Positions 18,943-25,860 of a stretch of DNA of 25,860 nt are shown piece after piece. The translations under genes and the position numbers were made by a program. Source of the DNA: Elysia marginata (Eukaryota; Mollusca; Gastropoda; Plakobranchidae); NCBI GenBank assembly GCA_019649035.1, contig BMAT01000318.1:4053-29912 (forward strand). Direction: 5' to 3'. Below the pieces are notes generated by a model. That model saw nothing but the letters and a program-made list of their open reading frames with translations, was not told where the DNA came from and did not search any database. Positions within the stretch are counted from its first letter, which is position 1, and every line of letters starts with the position of its first letter.

Positions 18943-20630
18943 GCCTACCCCTGTTCACATACATGTAATTATGATTGTAACGTTAGAAGAAGGGTGGGTG
19001 TTTGTGTTTGTGTCTGGAGAGGTGTCTTTCAGAAATGAGCTTTTTGGCAACCTTGCAAATTTCAGTGAATGAAAAGCTAGTGAGTAATATGGGATAAATA
19101 TTTAGAGCTCTCTGTACTATGGTGACGATTGCAAACCACTAATTTATCCTGGCTAATGCTAGACATTAATGCTAAAAGTAGATACCCAAACCCTCTTTGA
19201 GACTCTATCAACGGGGGTTAAATTTCAGGTCTGCAATTATCAGTAAGCAATTGCTTTAAAATCAATAACAAAAAATTACCAACAGCATTTAAATAATTTT
19301 TTTCATGCAAATTACCTTTTGTAATGTCAAAAACTGTCAAAAACTGTTTTTTGCAGAGCTACTTTGTAATACAGCAGATGAAAATGGTACCTTTATAAAT
19401 AAAAACGGAAAAATGAAAGTTAAGGCCCTTGATAAAGGTAAGTTGTAAATTATCTCCCTTTACCCATTAAGACTAATAAGAGCTAAAATTGGCTTGCTTC
19501 TAGTTCAACCTTGCCTCTTTCTTTGAGTCTTGCCTTGGTCTTTTTAATACAGTTTAGTAGAGATTCTTACTGTGATTCATGGAATGTTAACATCAAGAAT
19601 GAGGCTTAAATGATAGATTTTTAAAAAAGACTTTTCACAAAATTATAATAGTTTGGCATAAATATTTGATATAAATAAAATAGAGAGGTAGTGAGACCAT
19701 ACCGTGCATGCACGGCATTGTAGCCTTGGACCTGAAAAAATGTCAAGGCAATGCTAACCGAACCAATGAAAAAAATGCGGAAACTGAAGTGAAAGTAAAA
19801 ATGAAAGTGCATGTGTATCTACAGGTCCATAGGCATAATTAGGACAAACTCTAATAACCAATTGAGGACGGTACTCTATAAACAATGAACAGGGAAAGAA
19901 GAAAGTGCTGACCAAACGTAGATTTATATGTACGAGTAGTTTCAAATCAAGACGACTGTATGATTAAGACGAGTGTAAACTTAGAACTAGATCTACATTT
20001 CTCAACGACTAGAATCCTGAGACTAAACCTATCAAACCTAAGCTAAACATCGGTAGATTTTAATTCTATTGTAAATGATTAGGACTAGATCTAGACCAAG
20101 CATATCGTGAAAAAAGTTGCTGGAGACATAGAATGCAATGATGTCACAAATTCACAGTAAAAATTCATTCATAAATTTAATGACAAAATGATCCAATGTA
20201 CCCATGACCAAGATCTAGATCTGAGCCAAACAATTACTTGTTAGAGAGTCATAAAAGAGAGTTAGAAGATAGCATAGATTAACACATATGATAGAGCATC
20301 ATCGTGTGCCTAATCTGAAATGGTAGATTAATCCCTAGTAATGATCTTCTTGTGCTATTCTTTTTTTTTTTTTTAAAACTAAATGTTCTCTTTCCATGTG
20401 CAATGCTCTCACTTAGCTCTACATATAGATGTAGCTATCAAATAAGTATATCAGTTCATTGTTTAATTTTGCGAGATTAAGTTCAGGAGCTCTAAATTGA
20501 AGGGCTTCTGTACCATTTAATTTCTTGAATATTTCTGATATTTCTGTAATTAATGCATATGATTGAAATGGCACATTTCCATTGTTCTTAGTTCTAGTAA
20601 TTATCTAGACTTAGAAGATTGAATGTAACC

Positions 20631-20763
<133 letters not shown>

Positions 20764-21471
20764 ATTTTTGTTGTTCTTTTCTTACACGTTGCGTTATTAC
20801 TGTGGACTTTGAAAAAATTACTGCGAGTAAACCCTTAGCCTATATTACTGTAAAGCAAAATACAGGTTAGCAGGTCTGTATCTAGGTGCTTTGTTTATCA
20901 ATCGTCACACGACTATGGCTTTTTATACACAAAGCTTTTTGTTTCAACAACTTTGAATATGTTTCGTTAAAATCTAGAAATCCATTTCTACTTGGTTTTA
21001 CTCGATCACTTTGAGATTTTGTCAATAGATACCCTTCCATATGGAATTTAAAAAAACTCAAACTTATTTTCGAAGAAGTCCTGGCAATCGACGGAAATCA
21101 ATTTTTTTTATCACTTTTAAAGTTGTAAAAAAATTCATCAAAAGCGTTATATTAAAAACAATTTTTTTTCCTAAGTCGTAAACGTTCCTACGGTGAGCAG
21201 CAAGTTTTAAATGTTCTAAATGAAAAATGTGGGATAGATAGATTTTGAAAAGAATAAAAAAAATCAATACGACCACCTTTACCACAGTAACCATGATAGA
21301 CATCACAATATTCTTGTTCATTTTATTTAAATTTAACTATGGGGAATCGACTGGTAACGATCGTTTTTGTGATAGCAACCTTAAACATAAAACAATACAA
21401 CAGGATTCATTTAAGCTTTTGTTTGCAAGATGGCGATGCAGTTTGTTATTTCTCCATATTTTAAACCTCTT

Positions 21472-21560
21472 TTAGACGGGGTGATTTAGTTACACACACT
21501 CCGCTCTCGGACAAAGAGACCCAGGACTCGAACGCGGTGTTTAGTAAAGTTTCTTTGCAA
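21472..21560 (+). mobile_element. tRNA-derived SINE head inside block B
   Basis: GACGGGGTGATTTAGTTACA, then CTCCGCTCTCGGACAAAGAG and CCCAGGACTCGAACGCGGTG, aligned with 7472-7560. The A-box region is more degraded here than in block A, while the B-box-like ACTCGAACGC is kept. It was inherited by duplication, not inserted independently, because the flanks align too. Confidence 0.55.
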
Positions 21561-22148
21561 ACATTTTTGCCTAATTGAGGCAATGAATGAGTATATACTA
21601 AAAGCCAGTAAAACATGGTGTCCGTAACCTGGAGTAATGCCCTTTATTGAGTTAAACGGTGTTTTGGATTTTAATGACCTGTTTCAGAAATCACGTCAAG
21701 CACTTAGAACATTTTGATATACTGTGCGATCAATAAATCATTTTTTTCCTTCTTGATTGTTCTGGGTTACAAAAACGTATAATGAATTTCGCTGAAAACG
21801 GCTGTAAAATTTTACGTTGACTTTTGAGAGAAAAACCACAAAGTTTTAACATTGAGTGCACTTCGCAATAGGTCTACCACTACATTTTGAATCTGGAGAA
21901 AGAACTTGCTGTACTCAATATCTACTTACATGAAATTAGTACCCAACTGTCATATACTTCGAGTGTTAAGCGCAAATGTCAAATTGAAATCAAAATTAAA
22001 ATTAGGCAGGTATTATCTTACTAAACAGGAGAAATTCTTTATAGGCTCAGCAGAATTAATTATACAAAGTGATACTGCTTAGTTGATCCATCTAACCATT
22101 TCCGTAAGTAAATGCTAAAACAACCGTGAGTCATCGGGGTAAGCGAAC

Positions 22149-22156
22149 TATATAAG
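22149..22156 (+). promoter_or_regulatory. TATA box of copy 4
   Basis: TATATAAG, 90-97 bases upstream of the ATG, in the same context (CTATATAAGC) as copy 2. ACCATCAC about 30 bases downstream is shared with copy 2 and is the likely start region. The leader ends CCAGCCAGACAACT. Confidence 0.75.
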
Positions 22157-22245
22157 CTTGAATCCAAGGTAGCTTACCATCACTTCTCACTCTCAGTATT
22201 CCCGGGCTAACCTTTGCAATACCAAGCCAGACCAGCCAGACAACT

Positions 22246-22629
22246 ATGAACTCTTTCAGAACTGCCGTGTCCCTGGCTGTGGTCGCCATCCTGGTTTACA
22301 GCACCAACGCTTCTCCCTGTACAGACACCTGTAGCGGACAGTGTGGGTTTGCCCAACAAGCCTGTGATCTGACAGGTCTCCTTGGCGGGCTGTGTCAGAC
22401 CCAGGCTACCATCTGTAACACAGCTTGTGGTGCCGTCTGTAACTGTATCGACACCTGCGGTGCCCAGTGCGGCGGCCAGCTTGCCGAATGTCGCGGAGAT
22501 GGCACCAACCCTCTGGCTTTGGTAACTTGTGGCTTCAGCTTCACTGGTTGTACTGCTCTCTGTAATAGCCAGTGTGGTTTCACCACTGTCGCTGGTATAG
22601 TTGACACCATCGCTGGACCAGCCCCGTAA
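22246..22629 (+). CDS. Secreted 16-cysteine two-module protein, copy 4
   Basis: Complete 127-codon ORF. Signal peptide 1-22, all 16 cysteines in the family spacing, RGD encoded at 22492-22500. It is four codons shorter than copy 2 because a GGSI-type segment in the tail is missing (DTIAGPAP against DTIGGSIAGPAP). The module 2 and tail sequence group with copy 2 (LALVTCGFSFTGC, AGPAP). The first 66 codons group with copy 3 instead: by hand count about 4 base differences from copy 3 and about 15 from copy 2. The start is supported by the TATA box, leader and alignment. No intron is evident. Function is unknown. Confidence 0.92.
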   Translation: MNSFRTAVSLAVVAILVYSTNASPCTDTCSGQCGFAQQACDLTGLLGGLCQTQATICNTACGAVCNCIDTCGAQCGGQLAECRGDGTNPLALVTCGFSFTGCTALCNSQCGFTTVAGIVDTIAGPAP

Positions 22630-22662
22630 AGATCGACCACTGAACTCAATCGACCTTGACAT
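22630..22662 (+). promoter_or_regulatory. Conserved 3' UTR element next to the stop of copy 4
   Basis: AGATCGACCACTGAACTCAA then TCGACCTTGACAT; one difference from the copy 2 element over 33 bases, followed by the further shared CAGCCATCTTAGTTCAAAA-like sequence. Confidence 0.5.
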
Positions 22663-22837
22663 CCAGCCATCTTAGTTCAAAAAGTAAAGCCCTCTTACCT
22701 AAACTTGCTCTCTAAGTACGTGTAAGTTTATAAAAAGTCGCTGGATATCAAAGCGAAACATCTGGAGAATACATGGCATAAATGCTCTTGGTTAAACATT
22801 AACATATAATAATTCTTGTTTTTCTGAATACGAATGC

Positions 22838-22843
22838 AATAAA
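22838..22843 (+). terminator. Candidate poly(A) signal for copy 4
   Basis: AATAAA (in TGCAATAAACC) about 210 bases after the stop, a distance close to that of the copy 2 candidate. From here to 23393 I see no gene. Confidence 0.45.
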
Positions 22844-23393
22844 CCAAAAAAGTTATAACTTTTTCGTTATATCGTTTTTATTTACGCTAAGTCGCTTTTT
22901 ATACCACTGACTACATCTGGGAAATGTATTATAATATGCGCTTGGTCTCGTAGAATAGTTAACCAGCTGCTGCTGAATCTGTCATTTCCTAAGGCCCGTT
23001 CTTTGCCTAACTGTTTCGAAACACCAAAGATAAGCAATCCCTAAAAGTTGAGATGTCATCAGCTTGCTCTCAACTATGCAGCGTTAAAAAACTTTCAGTG
23101 TCATGCGTCCTTAGCCTGCGTTTGACACGACACTTTGAACAGAAAAGCGTACAATAGCCCAAGAATTAAAAACTGCAATTGAATTACATAATTGTGAAAG
23201 GTTGACGCTCACACAAATCCAAACACAAAAATTCACAAATGATGCTCAACGAGTCGAAACATTTTGTCTAATGTGAATTAAGTTGCACATACATATGCTT
23301 CAAAACATCACAAATAGTATCGTGGTAAACTTAGAAACCAAGCCCTACTTAGAAGATTTTGATTGTATGGTCTGTTTCCGTTTGAACAAAATA

Positions 23394-23571
23394 CAGTGGA
23401 ATCCTGATAAAGTCAACACCTCGGGACCGAAAAAAACGTGTTGACTTTAAGCAAGAGTTGACTTTAACCATAACAAAAAAAAATAAAGAAATAGAAAATA
23501 GGACTGTAAAATAGAGTTGACTTGGAGCAAGAGTTTCCCTTAAAGAAGTTGACTTTAAGTGGATTCCACTG
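23394..23571. mobile_element. MITE, Tc1/mariner-pogo-like, TA target duplication
   Basis: The left end CAGTGGAATCC...TAAAGTCAAC and the right end, when reversed, CAGTGGAATCC...TAAAGTCAAC form a 24-bp terminal inverted repeat with three mismatches. TA flanks both sides (23392-23393 and 23572-23573). The element is 178 bp and non-coding. Inside are GTTGACTT copies at about 23440, 23458, 23516 and 23548, and the unit GTTGACTT-x-x-AGCAAGAGTT occurs twice. TA duplication and the CAGTGGAA end point to the Tc1/mariner superfamily, pogo/Tigger-type. Between 23574 and 24140 I see nothing else. Confidence 0.85.
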
Positions 23572-24140
23572 TAGCTAAGCTGTACCTTCCTCTAAATGGG
23601 GTATAAGATTAGATAAGACAAATTCGATTGATCTCAACAAAGGGAAATTCATATGCGCGTCAATACAGACTTTAAGCAGCAATGCGTGAGTATGACGCGA
23701 ACGTCTGTGGGTCTATTTTTAGAAAATGGTTTCATTATTTTTATAGTTTCTCAATCTGCTTTCTCGATTTTCACGTACGCGTAGTGAGACACGGTGCGTG
23801 TGCTAAAGGTCTCTATTGTCATAAAAAAACGTACAGGCAGACATGTATAGGATATTTTTTATAACAATTGTTGAATACTGGTATACGTTACAAAGTTTAT
23901 AATCGTTAAACACGGCTTCTATGTACCTATATATATAATATATGAAAAAAGCAGTTTTACTAAAACTCGTCAAGAGAATTTATCTAAATTATTATGATTT
24001 TCAATCAGGGATCCAACTGTCTTTGCTGATCACTCCACCTCTTCTCTTCTTTTCTCAGTCATGTTAGCTCTGTTTTGTCCACATTTACTTTAGGGTTGAA
24101 TTTTTCTAGTTGCTTTTTAATTTAAACAATGTTGATATGC

Positions 24141-24220
24141 CTGATTGGTGACACAGAGGATGTTGAAAGGAGGAAACAAAACTTACAAATGTTAAATATA
24201 TCTAGATTGAAACAAAGCTA
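24141..24220 (+). mobile_element. LINE scrap related to the element at 12.1-14.0 kb
   Basis: The frame LIGDTEDVERRKQNLQMLNI, then SRLKQS-stop, matches LLGDTEDIERRKQLSNLALQ in the 12.1-14.0 kb LINE. The flanks do not continue the match in a way I can follow. From about 24225 to 24814 nothing else is recognised. Confidence 0.55.
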
Positions 24221-24814
24221 AATATGTATTTATCTTCAACTGCCATGTACAGAACAGTGATGACACGGACATTGAAATGCCTCAGACTAATTCAAATTCC
24301 TATAACTCATGATAAGCCTTGTGCAAAAATAAACACGTTATGATTCATGATTCATCTTGACTTAGACATGCTTTAAGAAATTGAGGAAACATCATTCAAA
24401 GTTAAAAGTGATATAACAGCCAGCCAAAAGGGGAAAAAACAGCTTCTCTTCGCAATTGGACCGTGTAACAATATTAGATCCAATAATAAACATCACAAAA
24501 CCTTAAAACTTTTAAAAGTTAAAGAGAAACAAAGAAATGGATATAATATCTAAATAAACTTACAGGTGAAAGAGTAATAGAAATTAATTATTATAAGACT
24601 AAGTATGTATGTCTTTCTATCATAAAATTCATACGGCCGCACAGCCTACACCACAGACTAGATTAAGCAGACTGAGCAACCGTTTGATCTACGTCATTCG
24701 CCGCTCAGAGAGCTGGATCTCTGACCTTGACCGTCCGCCATTTTGAAATGTAGTAAAGCTCTAGTTGCTAAGTGTCTAACTCTATAGAAACATTAGAGGG
24801 TTCTTTGCTGGCGA

Positions 24815-25243
24815 TAGCATTTTTATATCTTTTGTATGGATGCGAAGCATGGACCATATCAAAACAAATGGAAGCAAAACTTGAGGCAACAGAAATGTGG
24901 TTTCTTAGACGAATGCTCCGAATTTCTTGGACTGAGAGAAAGTCAAACGAGACTGTATTAATTGAAGCTAATTCAAGAAGATCACTTATCAAGACCATAA
25001 GAAAACGTCAAGCCACTTTTCTAGGCCATGTCATGCGGAGAGAAAAATTAGAACATCTCATAACAACAGGAAAGCTTGATGGAAAAAGAGGCAGGGGAAA
25101 ACAAAGGGAAAAAATGATGGATGGACTAAAGCGCTGGCTGGGATCTGGAAGTTCGACAGAGACAATGACAGCTATGGGACATCGGGAGTTATGGAGAAAC
25201 ATGATCGCCGACGCTTCAAAGCATGGCACTGGATGATGATGAT
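24815..25243 (+). mobile_element. 5'-truncated LINE, C-terminal domain only
   Basis: One uninterrupted frame covers the region after the reverse transcriptase: LLYGCEAWTISKQMEAKLEA, then MWFLRRMLRISWTERKSNE, RKRQATFLGHVMRREKLEHL, TGKLDGKRGRGKQREKMMDG, and HRELWRNMIADASKHGTG before the stop at 25234-25236. This is the typical C-terminal block of RTE-like endonuclease-reverse transcriptase LINEs. The stop is followed at once by ATGATGATGATC, a short GAT tail. Lack of stops over about 140 codons suggests a fairly recent insertion, strongly 5' truncated. Confidence 0.8.
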
Positions 25244-25450
25244 CTGTAAATTATTTATGTTTTCTGGCCCGATTCAGTGTAATATTAGTTAGCACCAGGT
25301 AAGTCTAATGATTGATACCATCTTTTTAGCCATGTTTATATTTTCTGGCCTTATTCAGTGCAAATACTAGATTCAGTCTAATTACCACAAGTTTAGTTTC
25401 ATGGTTGATACCGTCTATTTGTCCATGACAAAATAAAGAGAACTAGATTT

Positions 25451-25654
25451 GGAGGGATTTCCACAGAGGGGTGCCACCCTGTTTTAAGCCTAAATTTCAT
25501 GGCAGCAAATCATCTGATTTTTTTAGAAATAAAGGGCTCTGAGAAAGAAAATACACTATTTCTAAATATAAAAAACATTAATGGCGAGATGAAAAGTAAT
25601 TTTCAATAATGCACAATATAATCAATAGTGGCACCCCATTGTGGAAATCCTACC
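25451..25654. mobile_element. MITE with 27-bp inverted repeats and 8-bp target duplication
   Basis: Left arm GGAGGGATTTCCACAGAGGG then GTGCCAC; the reversed right arm is GGTAGGATTTCCACAATGGG then GTGCCAC, 23 of 27 positions equal. Both sides are flanked by the identical octamer CTAGATTT (25443-25450 and 25655-25662). Length is 204 bp, AT-rich inside, with no coding capacity. An 8-bp duplication fits hAT, Merlin or P superfamilies; ends beginning GG favour Merlin over hAT, but this is not settled. The remaining 25663-25851 shows nothing further apart from AGATCTA and TAGGCCTA palindromes. Confidence 0.85.
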
Positions 25655-25851
25655 CTAGATTTAGATCTAGATTGTAAAACAGAATGTAAATTTATTGCCG
25701 GTAGGCCTACTTGAATTTAGTTCGTAAAGACCATCAGTCTGTTGCTAAGCCGAATGAAACTTATAAAGGGGTAAACCTCGATAGATCTATAAAAAAAACA
25801 ACTAAATGAGCAAAAGGACTGGAGACGAAATGAAATATTGGATGTAGTCCT

Positions 25852-25860
25852 CCCCCCCCC
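25852..25860. repeat. Poly-C run at window end
   Basis: Nine C residues continue to the edge of the window; the true length is unknown. Confidence 0.8.

Noticed and set aside
22207-22662. Long antisense reading frames opposite each cysteine-rich gene (also at 5681-6076, 8428-8720, 18266-18676)
   Set aside because: Antisense frames stay open because the GC-rich coding strand rarely uses TTA, CTA or TCA codons. They lack signal, conserved ends and promoter, and their lengths differ between copies.

Overview
This is animal nuclear DNA, AT-rich and full of decayed transposable elements. I infer a mollusc, probably a gastropod. The reasons are LINE relics and tRNA-derived SINE heads of the kind common in molluscs, many GAT/GATA/CT microsatellites, and frequent TAGGCCTA and TAGATCTA palindromes. 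No marker gene fixes the species. No prokaryotic gene, operon, CRISPR array or intact tRNA/rRNA gene was seen.

The only intact host genes I can support are four small, apparently intronless genes for one secreted cysteine-rich protein family. They form two divergent (head-to-head) pairs: copy 1 (5705-6103, minus) with copy 2 (8284-8679, plus), and copy 3 (18430-18825, minus) with copy 4 (22246-22629, plus). Each encodes a signal peptide of about 22 residues and 16 invariant cysteines. The cysteines form two tandem modules with mirror-symmetric spacing, C-3-C-3-C-6-C-(9 or 12)-C-6-C-3-C-3-C. A conserved RGD sits in the central loop of module 2, and a Gly/Val-rich tail follows. Each gene has a TATA box about 90-120 bp upstream of its ATG. 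I do not recognise a named family and assign no function. The pairs arose by duplication of a whole divergent unit (about 5.7-8.84 kb and 18.43-22.81 kb), which carries the same SINE-like sequence in both copies. The coding sequences show signs of later gene conversion between copies 3 and 4.

Region by region: 1-254 is a GAT microsatellite. 255-5640 is mostly unannotated, with an unknown ORF, a LINE tail, two SINE heads and one hAT-like terminus. 5.7-9.2 kb is duplicated block A. 10.3-11.8 kb is a decayed copy of an uncharacterised multi-copy invertebrate gene family. 12.1-14.05 kb is a decayed plus-strand LINE, and 15.45-16.51 kb is a minus-strand LINE with an internal deletion removing its catalytic centre. 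A small RT scrap lies at 16.74-16.96 kb. 18.4-22.8 kb is duplicated block B, about 1 kb longer because of extra sequence holding a CT/CTGT microsatellite. The end of the window has two well-delimited MITEs (23394-23571 with TA target duplication; 25451-25654 with an 8-bp target duplication) and two LINE fragments.

The main result is the four-gene cluster. Its protein fold is predictable from cysteine spacing alone, and I could not match it to a described family.
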